From assembly GCA_945643635.1 (NCBI GenBank), contig CALZFC010000225.1:1-64000 (forward strand): a stretch of 64,000 bases of DNA, in the 5' to 3' direction. Shown piece after piece: positions 43,628-54,825 of this stretch. The DNA is from Allodiplogaster sudhausi. Its lineage: Eukaryota; Nematoda; Chromadorea; Rhabditida; Diplogasteridae. The notes under the pieces were generated by a model. That model saw only the letters and a list, made by a program, of their open reading frames with translations, made no database searches and was not told the origin of the DNA. Within the stretch, counting starts at the first letter, position 1, and each line of letters starts with the position of its first letter. A program made the translations under genes and the position numbers.

Positions 43628-43700
43628 GCCCGGTTAGCTCAGTCGGTAGAGCACCAGACTCTTAATCTGGCTGTCGCGGGTTCGAGCCCCGCATCGGGCT
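43628..43700 (+). tRNA. tRNA-Lys(CUU)
   Basis: Copy 185; +236, rare TTAATTT spacer. Confidence 0.95.
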
Positions 43701-43863
43701 TCAACTTTTTCTTTTTTCACGGTTCAATAAAGACAAATTAATTTGCAATGCAGATATTGTTCGTTGAATTTATTTTTGAACTTTACAACTCTGTTCTTCG
43801 CGTTTTTGCACGACCTCTTTTTGAACAACGTTCTTTCGCATCTTTTAATGAAGCGCATCCGTA

Positions 43864-43936
43864 GCCCGGTTAGCTCAGTCGGTAGAGCACCAGACTCTTA
43901 ATCTGGCTGTCGCGGGTTCGAGCCCCGCATCGGGCT
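43864..43936 (+). tRNA. tRNA-Lys(CUU)
   Basis: Copy 186; +236. Confidence 0.95.
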
Positions 43937-44099
43937 TCAACTTTTCTTTTTTCACGGTTCAATAAAGACAAATTATTTTGCAATGCAGATATTGTTCGTT
44001 GAATTTATTTTTGAACTTTACAACTCTGTTCTTCGCGTTTTTGCACGACCTCTTTTTTGAACAACGTTCTTTCGCATCTTTTAATGAAGCGCATCCGTA

Positions 44100-44172
44100 G
44101 CCCGGTTAGCTCAGTCGGTAGAGCACCAGACTCTTAATCTGGCTGTCGCGGGTTCGAGCCCCGCATCGGGCT
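44100..44172 (+). tRNA. tRNA-Lys(CUU)
   Basis: Copy 187; +237. Confidence 0.95.
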
Positions 44173-44336
44173 TCAACGTTTTCTTTTTTCACGGTTCAAT
44201 AAAGACAAATCTATTTTGCAATGCAGATATTGTTCGTTGAATTTATTTTTGAACTTTACAACTCTGTTCTTCGCGTTTTTGCACGACCTCTTTTTGAACA
44301 ACGTTCTTTCGCATCTTTTAATGAAGCGCATCCGTA

Positions 44337-44409
44337 GCCCGGTTAGCTCAGTCGGTAGAGCACCAGACTCTTAATCTGGCTGTCGCGGGTTCGAGCCCCG
44401 CATCGGGCT
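44337..44409 (+). tRNA. tRNA-Lys(CUU)
   Basis: Copy 188; +236. Confidence 0.95.
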
Positions 44410-44572
44410 TCAACTTTTCTTTTTTCACGGTTCAATAAAGACAAATTATTTTGCAATGCAGATATTGTTCGTTGAATTTATTTTTGAACTTTACAACTCT
44501 GTTCTTCGCGTTTTTGCACGACCTCTTTTTTGAACAACGTTCTTTCGCATCTTTTAATGAAGCGCATCCGTA

Positions 44573-44645
44573 GCCCGGTTAGCTCAGTCGGTAGAGCACC
44601 AGACTCTTAATCTGGCTGTCGCGGGTTCGAGCCCCGCATCGGGCT
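44573..44645 (+). tRNA. tRNA-Lys(CUU)
   Basis: Copy 189; +236. Confidence 0.95.
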
Positions 44646-44808
44646 TCAACTTTTCTTTTTTCACGGTTCAATAAAGACAAATTATTTTGCAATGCAGATA
44701 TTGTTCGTTGAATTTATTTTTGAACTTTACAACTCTGTTCTTCGCGTTTTTGCACGACCTCTTTTTTGAACAACGTTCTTTCGCATCTTTTAATGAAGCG
44801 CATCCGTA

Positions 44809-44881
44809 GCCCGGTTAGCTCAGTCGGTAGAGCACCAGACTCTTAATCTGGCTGTCGCGGGTTCGAGCCCCGCATCGGGCT
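44809..44881 (+). tRNA. tRNA-Lys(CUU)
   Basis: Copy 190; +236. Confidence 0.95.
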
Positions 44882-45044
44882 TCAACTTTTTCTTTTTTCA
44901 CGGTTCAATAAAGACAAATTATTTTGCAATGCAGATATTGTTCGTTGAATTTATTTTTGAACTTTACAACTCTGTTCTTCGCGTTTTTGCACGACCTCTT
45001 TTTGAACAACGTTCTTTCGCATCTTTTAATGAAGCGCATCCGTA

Positions 45045-45117
45045 GCCCGGTTAGCTCAGTCGGTAGAGCACCAGACTCTTAATCTGGCTGTCGCGGGTTC
45101 GAGCCCCGCATCGGGCT
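45045..45117 (+). tRNA. tRNA-Lys(CUU)
   Basis: Copy 191; +237. Confidence 0.95.
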
Positions 45118-45281
45118 TCAACTTTTTCTTTTTTCACGGTTCAATAAAGACAAATTAATTTTGCAATGCAGATATTGTTCGTTGAATTTATTTTTGAACT
45201 TTACAACTCTGTTCTTCGCGTTTTTGCACGACCTCTTTTTGAACAACGTTCTTTCGCATCTTTTAATGAAGCGCATCCGTA

Positions 45282-45354
45282 GCCCGGTTAGCTCAGTCGG
45301 TAGAGCACCAGACTCTTAATCTGGCTGTCGCGGGTTCGAGCCCCGCATCGGGCT
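45282..45354 (+). tRNA. tRNA-Lys(CUU)
   Basis: Copy 192; +236. Confidence 0.95.
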
Positions 45355-45517
45355 TCAACTTTTTCTTTTTTCACGGTTCAATAAAGACAAATTATTTTGC
45401 AATGCAGATATTGTTCGTTGAATTTATTTTTGAACTTTACAACTCTGTTCTTCGCGTTTTTGCACGACCTCTTTTTGAACAACGTTCTTTCGCATCTTTT
45501 AATGAAGCGCATCCGTA

Positions 45518-45590
45518 GCCCGGTTAGCTCAGTCGGTAGAGCACCAGACTCTTAATCTGGCTGTCGCGGGTTCGAGCCCCGCATCGGGCT
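45518..45590 (+). tRNA. tRNA-Lys(CUU)
   Basis: Copy 193; +237. Confidence 0.95.
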
Positions 45591-45754
45591 TCAACGTTTT
45601 CTTTTTTCACGGTTCAATAAAGACAAATCTATTTTGCAATGCAGATATTGTTCGTTGAATTTATTTTTGAACTTTACAACTCTGTTCTTCGCGTTTTTGC
45701 ACGACCTCTTTTTGAACAACGTTCTTTCGCATCTTTTAATGAAGCGCATCCGTA

Positions 45755-45827
45755 GCCCGGTTAGCTCAGTCGGTAGAGCACCAGACTCTTAATCTGGCTG
45801 TCGCGGGTTCGAGCCCCGCATCGGGCT
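45755..45827 (+). tRNA. tRNA-Lys(CUU)
   Basis: Copy 194; +236. Confidence 0.95.
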
Positions 45828-45990
45828 TCAACGTTTTCTTTTTTCACGGTTCAATAAAGACAAATTATTTTGCAATGCAGATATTGTTCGTTGAATTTAT
45901 TTTTGAACTTTACAACTCTGTTCTTCGCGTTTTTGCACGACCTCTTTTTGAACAACGTTCTTTCGCATCTTTTAATGAAGCGCATCCGTA

Positions 45991-46063
45991 GCCCGGTTAG
46001 CTCAGTCGGTAGAGCACCAGACTCTTAATCTGGCTGTCGCGGGTTCGAGCCCCGCATCGGGCT
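45991..46063 (+). tRNA. tRNA-Lys(CUU)
   Basis: Copy 195; +236, antisense 74-codon frame open. Confidence 0.95.
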
Positions 46064-46226
46064 TCAACTTTTCTTTTTTCACGGTTCAATAAAGACAAAT
46101 TAATTTTGCAATGCAGATATTGTTCGTTGAATTTATTTTTGAACTTTACAACTCTGTTCTTCGCGTTTTTGCACGACCTCTTTTTGAACAACGTTCTTTC
46201 GCATCTTTTAATGAAGCGCATCCGTA

Positions 46227-46299
46227 GCCCGGTTAGCTCAGTCGGTAGAGCACCAGACTCTTAATCTGGCTGTCGCGGGTTCGAGCCCCGCATCGGGCT
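46227..46299 (+). tRNA. tRNA-Lys(CUU)
   Basis: Copy 196; +237. Confidence 0.95.
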
Positions 46300-46463
46300 T
46301 CAACTTTTTCTTTTTTCACGGTTCAATAAAGACAAATTAATTTTGCAATGCAGATATTGTTCGTTGAATTTATTTTTGAACTTTACAACTCTGTTCTTCG
46401 CGTTTTTGCACGACCTCTTTTTGAACAACGTTCTTTCGCATCTTTTAATGAAGCGCATCCGTA

Positions 46464-46536
46464 GCCCGGTTAGCTCAGTCGGTAGAGCACCAGACTCTTA
46501 ATCTGGCTGTCGCGGGTTCGAGCCCCGCATCGGGCT
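46464..46536 (+). tRNA. tRNA-Lys(CUU)
   Basis: Copy 197; +237. Confidence 0.95.
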
Positions 46537-46700
46537 TCAACTTTTTCTTTTTTCACGGTTCAATAAAGACAAATTATTTTGCAATGCAGATATTGTTCGT
46601 TGAATTTATTTTTGAACTTTACAACTCTGTTCTTCGCGTTTTTGCACGACCTCTTTTTTGAACAACGTTCTTTCGCATCTTTTAATGAAGCGCATCCGTA

Positions 46701-46773
46701 GCCCGGTTAGCTCAGTCGGTAGAGCACCAGACTCTTAATCTGGCTGTCGCGGGTTCGAGCCCCGCATCGGGCT
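46701..46773 (+). tRNA. tRNA-Lys(CUU)
   Basis: Copy 198; +236. Confidence 0.95.
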
Positions 46774-46936
46774 TCAACTTTTTCTTTTTTCACGGTTCAA
46801 TAAAGACAAATTATTTTGCAATGCAGATATTGTTCGTTGAATTTATTTTTGAACTTTACAACTCTGTTCTTCGCGTTTTTGCACGACCTCTTTTTGAACA
46901 ACGTTCTTTCGCATCTTTTAATGAAGCGCATCCGTA

Positions 46937-47009
46937 GCCCGGTTAGCTCAGTCGGTAGAGCACCAGACTCTTAATCTGGCTGTCGCGGGTTCGAGCCCCG
47001 CATCGGGCT
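46937..47009 (+). tRNA. tRNA-Lys(CUU)
   Basis: Copy 199; +235. Confidence 0.95.
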
Positions 47010-47171
47010 TCAACTTTTCTTTTTTCACGGTTCAATAAAGACAAATTATTTTGCAATGCAGATATTGTTCGTTGAATTTATTTTTGAACTTTACAACTCT
47101 GTTCTTCGCGTTTTTGCACGACCTCTTTTTGAACAACGTTCTTTCGCATCTTTTAATGAAGCGCATCCGTA

Positions 47172-47244
47172 GCCCGGTTAGCTCAGTCGGTAGAGCACCA
47201 GACTCTTAATCTGGCTGTCGCGGGTTCGAGCCCCGCATCGGGCT
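47172..47244 (+). tRNA. tRNA-Lys(CUU)
   Basis: Copy 200; +238. Confidence 0.95.
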
Positions 47245-47409
47245 TCAACGTTTTCTTTTTTCACGGTTCAATAAAGACAAATCTATTTTGCAATGCAGAT
47301 ATTGTTCGTTGAATTTATTTTTGAACTTTACAACTCTGTTCTTCGCGTTTTTGCACGACCTCTTTTTTGAACAACGTTCTTTCGCATCTTTTAATGAAGC
47401 GCATCCGTA

Positions 47410-47482
47410 GCCCGGTTAGCTCAGTCGGTAGAGCACCAGACTCTTAATCTGGCTGTCGCGGGTTCGAGCCCCGCATCGGGCT
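47410..47482 (+). tRNA. tRNA-Lys(CUU)
   Basis: Copy 201; +237. Confidence 0.95.
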
Positions 47483-47646
47483 TCAACTTTTTCTTTTTTC
47501 ACGGTTCAATAAAGACAAATTAATTTTGCAATGCAGATATTGTTCGTTGAATTTATTTTTGAACTTTACAACTCTGTTCTTCGCGTTTTTGCACGACCTC
47601 TTTTTGAACAACGTTCTTTCGCATCTTTTAATGAAGCGCATCCGTA

Positions 47647-47719
47647 GCCCGGTTAGCTCAGTCGGTAGAGCACCAGACTCTTAATCTGGCTGTCGCGGGT
47701 TCGAGCCCCGCATCGGGCT
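47647..47719 (+). tRNA. tRNA-Lys(CUU)
   Basis: Copy 202; +238. Confidence 0.95.
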
Positions 47720-47884
47720 TCAACGTTTTCTTTTTTCACGGTTCAATAAAGACAAATCTATTTTGCAATGCAGATATTGTTCGTTGAATTTATTTTTGAA
47801 CTTTACAACTCTGTTCTTCGCGTTTTTGCACGACCTCTTTTTTGAACAACGTTCTTTCGCATCTTTTAATGAAGCGCATCCGTA

Positions 47885-47957
47885 GCCCGGTTAGCTCAGT
47901 CGGTAGAGCACCAGACTCTTAATCTGGCTGTCGCGGGTTCGAGCCCCGCATCGGGCT
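47885..47957 (+). tRNA. tRNA-Lys(CUU)
   Basis: Copy 203; +236. Confidence 0.95.
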
Positions 47958-48120
47958 TCAACTTTTCTTTTTTCACGGTTCAATAAAGACAAATTATTTT
48001 GCAATGCAGATATTGTTCGTTGAATTTATTTTTGAACTTTACAACTCTGTTCTTCGCGTTTTTGCACGACCTCTTTTTTGAACAACGTTCTTTCGCATCT
48101 TTTAATGAAGCGCATCCGTA

Positions 48121-48193
48121 GCCCGGTTAGCTCAGTCGGTAGAGCACCAGACTCTTAATCTGGCTGTCGCGGGTTCGAGCCCCGCATCGGGCT
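48121..48193 (+). tRNA. tRNA-Lys(CUU)
   Basis: Copy 204; +235. Confidence 0.95.
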
Positions 48194-48355
48194 TCAACTT
48201 TTCTTTTTTCACGGTTCAATAAAGACAAATTATTTTGCAATGCAGATATTGTTCGTTGAATTTATTTTTGAACTTTACAACTCTGTTCTTCGCGTTTTTG
48301 CACGACCTCTTTTTGAACAACGTTCTTTCGCATCTTTTAATGAAGCGCATCCGTA

Positions 48356-48428
48356 GCCCGGTTAGCTCAGTCGGTAGAGCACCAGACTCTTAATCTGGCT
48401 GTCGCGGGTTCGAGCCCCGCATCGGGCT
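48356..48428 (+). tRNA. tRNA-Lys(CUU)
   Basis: Copy 205; +236. Confidence 0.95.
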
Positions 48429-48591
48429 TCAACTTTTTCTTTTTTCACGGTTCAATAAAGACAAATTATTTTGCAATGCAGATATTGTTCGTTGAATTTA
48501 TTTTTGAACTTTACAACTCTGTTCTTCGCGTTTTTGCACGACCTCTTTTTGAACAACGTTCTTTCGCATCTTTTAATGAAGCGCATCCGTA

Positions 48592-48664
48592 GCCCGGTTA
48601 GCTCAGTCGGTAGAGCACCAGACTCTTAATCTGGCTGTCGCGGGTTCGAGCCCCGCATCGGGCT
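48592..48664 (+). tRNA. tRNA-Lys(CUU)
   Basis: Copy 206; +236. Confidence 0.95.
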
Positions 48665-48827
48665 TCAACGTTTTCTTTTTTCACGGTTCAATAAAGACAA
48701 ATTATTTTGCAATGCAGATATTGTTCGTTGAATTTATTTTTGAACTTTACAACTCTGTTCTTCGCGTTTTTGCACGACCTCTTTTTGAACAACGTTCTTT
48801 CGCATCTTTTAATGAAGCGCATCCGTA

Positions 48828-48900
48828 GCCCGGTTAGCTCAGTCGGTAGAGCACCAGACTCTTAATCTGGCTGTCGCGGGTTCGAGCCCCGCATCGGGCT
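48828..48900 (+). tRNA. tRNA-Lys(CUU)
   Basis: Copy 207; +235. Confidence 0.95.
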
Positions 48901-49062
48901 TCAACTTTTCTTTTTTCACGGTTCAATAAAGACAAATTATTTTGCAATGCAGATATTGTTCGTTGAATTTATTTTTGAACTTTACAACTCTGTTCTTCGC
49001 GTTTTTGCACGACCTCTTTTTGAACAACGTTCTTTCGCATCTTTTAATGAAGCGCATCCGTA

Positions 49063-49135
49063 GCCCGGTTAGCTCAGTCGGTAGAGCACCAGACTCTTAA
49101 TCTGGCTGTCGCGGGTTCGAGCCCCGCATCGGGCT
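49063..49135 (+). tRNA. tRNA-Lys(CUU)
   Basis: Copy 208; +237. Confidence 0.95.
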
Positions 49136-49299
49136 TCAACTTTTTCTTTTTTCACGGTTCAATAAAGACAAATTAATTTTGCAATGCAGATATTGTTCGT
49201 TGAATTTATTTTTGAACTTTACAACTCTGTTCTTCGCGTTTTTGCACGACCTCTTTTTGAACAACGTTCTTTCGCATCTTTTAATGAAGCGCATCCGTA

Positions 49300-49372
49300 G
49301 CCCGGTTAGCTCAGTCGGTAGAGCACCAGACTCTTAATCTGGCTGTCGCGGGTTCGAGCCCCGCATCGGGCT
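49300..49372 (+). tRNA. tRNA-Lys(CUU)
   Basis: Copy 209; +236. Confidence 0.95.
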
Positions 49373-49535
49373 TCAACTTTTTCTTTTTTCACGGTTCAAT
49401 AAAGACAAATTATTTTGCAATGCAGATATTGTTCGTTGAATTTATTTTTGAACTTTACAACTCTGTTCTTCGCGTTTTTGCACGACCTCTTTTTGAACAA
49501 CGTTCTTTCGCATCTTTTAATGAAGCGCATCCGTA

Positions 49536-49608
49536 GCCCGGTTAGCTCAGTCGGTAGAGCACCAGACTCTTAATCTGGCTGTCGCGGGTTCGAGCCCCGC
49601 ATCGGGCT
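49536..49608 (+). tRNA. tRNA-Lys(CUU)
   Basis: Copy 210; +236. Confidence 0.95.
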
Positions 49609-49771
49609 TCAACGTTTTCTTTTTTCACGGTTCAATAAAGACAAATTATTTTGCAATGCAGATATTGTTCGTTGAATTTATTTTTGAACTTTACAACTCT
49701 GTTCTTCGCGTTTTTGCACGACCTCTTTTTGAACAACGTTCTTTCGCATCTTTTAATGAAGCGCATCCGTA

Positions 49772-49844
49772 GCCCGGTTAGCTCAGTCGGTAGAGCACCA
49801 GACTCTTAATCTGGCTGTCGCGGGTTCGAGCCCCGCATCGGGCT
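49772..49844 (+). tRNA. tRNA-Lys(CUU)
   Basis: Copy 211; +236. Confidence 0.95.
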
Positions 49845-50007
49845 TCAACGTTTTCTTTTTTCACGGTTCAATAAAGACAAATTATTTTGCAATGCAGATA
49901 TTGTTCGTTGAATTTATTTTTGAACTTTACAACTCTGTTCTTCGCGTTTTTGCACGACCTCTTTTTGAACAACGTTCTTTCGCATCTTTTAATGAAGCGC
50001 ATCCGTA

Positions 50008-50080
50008 GCCCGGTTAGCTCAGTCGGTAGAGCACCAGACTCTTAATCTGGCTGTCGCGGGTTCGAGCCCCGCATCGGGCT
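50008..50080 (+). tRNA. tRNA-Lys(CUU)
   Basis: Copy 212; +237. Confidence 0.95.
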
Positions 50081-50244
50081 TCAACTTTTTCTTTTTTCAC
50101 GGTTCAATAAAGACAAATTATTTTGCAATGCAGATATTGTTCGTTGAATTTATTTTTGAACTTTACAACTCTGTTCTTCGCGTTTTTGCACGACCTCTTT
50201 TTTGAACAACGTTCTTTCGCATCTTTTAATGAAGCGCATCCGTA

Positions 50245-50317
50245 GCCCGGTTAGCTCAGTCGGTAGAGCACCAGACTCTTAATCTGGCTGTCGCGGGTTC
50301 GAGCCCCGCATCGGGCT
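50245..50317 (+). tRNA. tRNA-Lys(CUU)
   Basis: Copy 213; +237. Confidence 0.95.
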
Positions 50318-50481
50318 TCAACTTTTTCTTTTTTCACGGTTCAATAAAGACAAATTAATTTTGCAATGCAGATATTGTTCGTTGAATTTATTTTTGAACT
50401 TTACAACTCTGTTCTTCGCGTTTTTGCACGACCTCTTTTTGAACAACGTTCTTTCGCATCTTTTAATGAAGCGCATCCGTA

Positions 50482-50554
50482 GCCCGGTTAGCTCAGTCGG
50501 TAGAGCACCAGACTCTTAATCTGGCTGTCGCGGGTTCGAGCCCCGCATCGGGCT
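50482..50554 (+). tRNA. tRNA-Lys(CUU)
   Basis: Copy 214; +236. Confidence 0.95.
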
Positions 50555-50717
50555 TCAACTTTTTCTTTTTTCACGGTTCAATAAAGACAAATTATTTTGC
50601 AATGCAGATATTGTTCGTTGAATTTATTTTTGAACTTTACAACTCTGTTCTTCGCGTTTTTGCACGACCTCTTTTTGAACAACGTTCTTTCGCATCTTTT
50701 AATGAAGCGCATCCGTA

Positions 50718-50790
50718 GCCCGGTTAGCTCAGTCGGTAGAGCACCAGACTCTTAATCTGGCTGTCGCGGGTTCGAGCCCCGCATCGGGCT
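50718..50790 (+). tRNA. tRNA-Lys(CUU)
   Basis: Copy 215; +236, antisense 74-codon frame open. Confidence 0.95.
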
Positions 50791-50953
50791 TCAACTTTTC
50801 TTTTTTCACGGTTCAATAAAGACAAATTAATTTTGCAATGCAGATATTGTTCGTTGAATTTATTTTTGAACTTTACAACTCTGTTCTTCGCGTTTTTGCA
50901 CGACCTCTTTTTGAACAACGTTCTTTCGCATCTTTTAATGAAGCGCATCCGTA

Positions 50954-51026
50954 GCCCGGTTAGCTCAGTCGGTAGAGCACCAGACTCTTAATCTGGCTGT
51001 CGCGGGTTCGAGCCCCGCATCGGGCT
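50954..51026 (+). tRNA. tRNA-Lys(CUU)
   Basis: Copy 216; +238. Confidence 0.95.
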
Positions 51027-51191
51027 TCAACTTTTTCTTTTTTCACGGTTCAATAAAGACAAATCTATTTTGCAATGCAGATATTGTTCGTTGAATTTAT
51101 TTTTGAACTTTACAACTCTGTTCTTCGCGTTTTTGCACGACCTCTTTTTTGAACAACGTTCTTTCGCATCTTTTAATGAAGCGCATCCGTA

Positions 51192-51264
51192 GCCCGGTTA
51201 GCTCAGTCGGTAGAGCACCAGACTCTTAATCTGGCTGTCGCGGGTTCGAGCCCCGCATCGGGCT
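51192..51264 (+). tRNA. tRNA-Lys(CUU)
   Basis: Copy 217; +238. Confidence 0.95.
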
Positions 51265-51429
51265 TCAACGTTTTCTTTTTTCACGGTTCAATAAAGACAA
51301 ATCTATTTTGCAATGCAGATATTGTTCGTTGAATTTATTTTTGAACTTTACAACTCTGTTCTTCGCGTTTTTGCACGACCTCTTTTTTGAACAACGTTCT
51401 TTCGCATCTTTTAATGAAGCGCATCCGTA

Positions 51430-51502
51430 GCCCGGTTAGCTCAGTCGGTAGAGCACCAGACTCTTAATCTGGCTGTCGCGGGTTCGAGCCCCGCATCGGG
51501 CT
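51430..51502 (+). tRNA. tRNA-Lys(CUU)
   Basis: Copy 218; +237. Confidence 0.95.
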
Positions 51503-51666
51503 TCAACGTTTTCTTTTTTCACGGTTCAATAAAGACAAATTAATTTTGCAATGCAGATATTGTTCGTTGAATTTATTTTTGAACTTTACAACTCTGTTCT
51601 TCGCGTTTTTGCACGACCTCTTTTTGAACAACGTTCTTTCGCATCTTTTAATGAAGCGCATCCGTA

Positions 51667-51739
51667 GCCCGGTTAGCTCAGTCGGTAGAGCACCAGACTC
51701 TTAATCTGGCTGTCGCGGGTTCGAGCCCCGCATCGGGCT
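51667..51739 (+). tRNA. tRNA-Lys(CUU)
   Basis: Copy 219; +236. Confidence 0.95.
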
Positions 51740-51902
51740 TCAACTTTTTCTTTTTTCACGGTTCAATAAAGACAAATTATTTTGCAATGCAGATATTGTT
51801 CGTTGAATTTATTTTTGAACTTTACAACTCTGTTCTTCGCGTTTTTGCACGACCTCTTTTTGAACAACGTTCTTTCGCATCTTTTAATGAAGCGCATCCG
51901 TA

Positions 51903-51975
51903 GCCCGGTTAGCTCAGTCGGTAGAGCACCAGACTCTTAATCTGGCTGTCGCGGGTTCGAGCCCCGCATCGGGCT
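51903..51975 (+). tRNA. tRNA-Lys(CUU)
   Basis: Copy 220; +236, antisense 74-codon frame open. Confidence 0.95.
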
Positions 51976-52138
51976 TCAACTTTTCTTTTTTCACGGTTCA
52001 ATAAAGACAAATTAATTTTGCAATGCAGATATTGTTCGTTGAATTTATTTTTGAACTTTACAACTCTGTTCTTCGCGTTTTTGCACGACCTCTTTTTGAA
52101 CAACGTTCTTTCGCATCTTTTAATGAAGCGCATCCGTA

Positions 52139-52211
52139 GCCCGGTTAGCTCAGTCGGTAGAGCACCAGACTCTTAATCTGGCTGTCGCGGGTTCGAGCCC
52201 CGCATCGGGCT
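52139..52211 (+). tRNA. tRNA-Lys(CUU)
   Basis: Copy 221; +236. Confidence 0.95.
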
Positions 52212-52374
52212 TCAACGTTTTCTTTTTTCACGGTTCAATAAAGACAAATTATTTTGCAATGCAGATATTGTTCGTTGAATTTATTTTTGAACTTTACAAC
52301 TCTGTTCTTCGCGTTTTTGCACGACCTCTTTTTGAACAACGTTCTTTCGCATCTTTTAATGAAGCGCATCCGTA

Positions 52375-52447
52375 GCCCGGTTAGCTCAGTCGGTAGAGCA
52401 CCAGACTCTTAATCTGGCTGTCGCGGGTTCGAGCCCCGCATCGGGCT
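52375..52447 (+). tRNA. tRNA-Lys(CUU)
   Basis: Copy 222; +235. Confidence 0.95.
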
Positions 52448-52609
52448 TCAACTTTTCTTTTTTCACGGTTCAATAAAGACAAATTATTTTGCAATGCAGA
52501 TATTGTTCGTTGAATTTATTTTTGAACTTTACAACTCTGTTCTTCGCGTTTTTGCACGACCTCTTTTTGAACAACGTTCTTTCGCATCTTTTAATGAAGC
52601 GCATCCGTA

Positions 52610-52682
52610 GCCCGGTTAGCTCAGTCGGTAGAGCACCAGACTCTTAATCTGGCTGTCGCGGGTTCGAGCCCCGCATCGGGCT
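52610..52682 (+). tRNA. tRNA-Lys(CUU)
   Basis: Copy 223; +236. Confidence 0.95.
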
Positions 52683-52845
52683 TCAACTTTTTCTTTTTTC
52701 ACGGTTCAATAAAGACAAATTATTTTGCAATGCAGATATTGTTCGTTGAATTTATTTTTGAACTTTACAACTCTGTTCTTCGCGTTTTTGCACGACCTCT
52801 TTTTGAACAACGTTCTTTCGCATCTTTTAATGAAGCGCATCCGTA

Positions 52846-52918
52846 GCCCGGTTAGCTCAGTCGGTAGAGCACCAGACTCTTAATCTGGCTGTCGCGGGTT
52901 CGAGCCCCGCATCGGGCT
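52846..52918 (+). tRNA. tRNA-Lys(CUU)
   Basis: Copy 224; +236, rare TAATTTT spacer. Confidence 0.95.
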
Positions 52919-53081
52919 TCAACTTTTTCTTTTTTCACGGTTCAATAAAGACAAATAATTTTGCAATGCAGATATTGTTCGTTGAATTTATTTTTGAACT
53001 TTACAACTCTGTTCTTCGCGTTTTTGCACGACCTCTTTTTGAACAACGTTCTTTCGCATCTTTTAATGAAGCGCATCCGTA

Positions 53082-53154
53082 GCCCGGTTAGCTCAGTCGG
53101 TAGAGCACCAGACTCTTAATCTGGCTGTCGCGGGTTCGAGCCCCGCATCGGGCT
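53082..53154 (+). tRNA. tRNA-Lys(CUU)
   Basis: Copy 225; +237. Confidence 0.95.
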
Positions 53155-53318
53155 TCAACTTTTTCTTTTTTCACGGTTCAATAAAGACAAATTAATTTTG
53201 CAATGCAGATATTGTTCGTTGAATTTATTTTTGAACTTTACAACTCTGTTCTTCGCGTTTTTGCACGACCTCTTTTTGAACAACGTTCTTTCGCATCTTT
53301 TAATGAAGCGCATCCGTA

Positions 53319-53391
53319 GCCCGGTTAGCTCAGTCGGTAGAGCACCAGACTCTTAATCTGGCTGTCGCGGGTTCGAGCCCCGCATCGGGCT
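53319..53391 (+). tRNA. tRNA-Lys(CUU)
   Basis: Copy 226; +236. Confidence 0.95.
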
Positions 53392-53554
53392 TCAACGTTT
53401 TCTTTTTTCACGGTTCAATAAAGACAAATTATTTTGCAATGCAGATATTGTTCGTTGAATTTATTTTTGAACTTTACAACTCTGTTCTTCGCGTTTTTGC
53501 ACGACCTCTTTTTGAACAACGTTCTTTCGCATCTTTTAATGAAGCGCATCCGTA

Positions 53555-53627
53555 GCCCGGTTAGCTCAGTCGGTAGAGCACCAGACTCTTAATCTGGCTG
53601 TCGCGGGTTCGAGCCCCGCATCGGGCT
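53555..53627 (+). tRNA. tRNA-Lys(CUU)
   Basis: Copy 227; +237. Confidence 0.95.
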
Positions 53628-53791
53628 TCAACGTTTTCTTTTTTCACGGTTCAATAAAGACAAATTATTTTGCAATGCAGATATTGTTCGTTGAATTTAT
53701 TTTTGAACTTTACAACTCTGTTCTTCGCGTTTTTGCACGACCTCTTTTTTGAACAACGTTCTTTCGCATCTTTTAATGAAGCGCATCCGTA

Positions 53792-53864
53792 GCCCGGTTA
53801 GCTCAGTCGGTAGAGCACCAGACTCTTAATCTGGCTGTCGCGGGTTCGAGCCCCGCATCGGGCT
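53792..53864 (+). tRNA. tRNA-Lys(CUU)
   Basis: Copy 228; +235, rare TTTTGAACG spacer. Confidence 0.95.
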
Positions 53865-54026
53865 TCAACTTTTCTTTTTTCACGGTTCAATAAAGACAAA
53901 TTATTTTGCAATGCAGATATTGTTCGTTGAATTTATTTTTGAACTTTACAACTCTGTTCTTCGCGTTTTGAACGACCTCTTTTTTGAACAACGTTCTTTC
54001 GCATCTTTTAATGAAGCGCATCCGTA

Positions 54027-54099
54027 GCCCGGTTAGCTCAGTCGGTAGAGCACCAGACTCTTAATCTGGCTGTCGCGGGTTCGAGCCCCGCATCGGGCT
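54027..54099 (+). tRNA. tRNA-Lys(CUU)
   Basis: Copy 229; +238. Confidence 0.95.
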
Positions 54100-54264
54100 T
54101 CAACGTTTTCTTTTTTCACGGTTCAATAAAGACAAATTAATTTTGCAATGCAGATATTGTTCGTTGAATTTATTTTTGAACTTTACAACTCTGTTCTTCG
54201 CGTTTTTGCACGACCTCTTTTTTGAACAACGTTCTTTCGCATCTTTTAATGAAGCGCATCCGTA

Positions 54265-54337
54265 GCCCGGTTAGCTCAGTCGGTAGAGCACCAGACTCTT
54301 AATCTGGCTGTCGCGGGTTCGAGCCCCGCATCGGGCT
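54265..54337 (+). tRNA. tRNA-Lys(CUU)
   Basis: Copy 230; +237. Confidence 0.95.
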
Positions 54338-54501
54338 TCAACTTTTCTTTTTTCACGGTTCAATAAAGACAAATCTATTTTGCAATGCAGATATTGTTCG
54401 TTGAATTTATTTTTGAACTTTACAACTCTGTTCTTCGCGTTTTTGCACGACCTCTTTTTTGAACAACGTTCTTTCGCATCTTTTAATGAAGCGCATCCGT
54501 A

Positions 54502-54574
54502 GCCCGGTTAGCTCAGTCGGTAGAGCACCAGACTCTTAATCTGGCTGTCGCGGGTTCGAGCCCCGCATCGGGCT
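54502..54574 (+). tRNA. tRNA-Lys(CUU)
   Basis: Copy 231; +236. Confidence 0.95.
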
Positions 54575-54737
54575 TCAACTTTTTCTTTTTTCACGGTTCA
54601 ATAAAGACAAATTATTTTGCAATGCAGATATTGTTCGTTGAATTTATTTTTGAACTTTACAACTCTGTTCTTCGCGTTTTTGCACGACCTCTTTTTGAAC
54701 AACGTTCTTTCGCATCTTTTAATGAAGCGCATCCGTA

Positions 54738-54810
54738 GCCCGGTTAGCTCAGTCGGTAGAGCACCAGACTCTTAATCTGGCTGTCGCGGGTTCGAGCCCC
54801 GCATCGGGCT
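54738..54810 (+). tRNA. tRNA-Lys(CUU)
   Basis: Copy 232; +235, fused T10 terminator. Confidence 0.95.
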
Positions 54811-54815
54811 TCAAC

Positions 54816-54825
54816 TTTTTTTTTT
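54816..54825 (+). terminator. Fused T10 terminator (C lost)
   Basis: The C that normally splits the two T tracts is missing, leaving ten T residues. This shifts the antisense frame, which ends with a different C-terminus in this unit. Confidence 0.7.
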
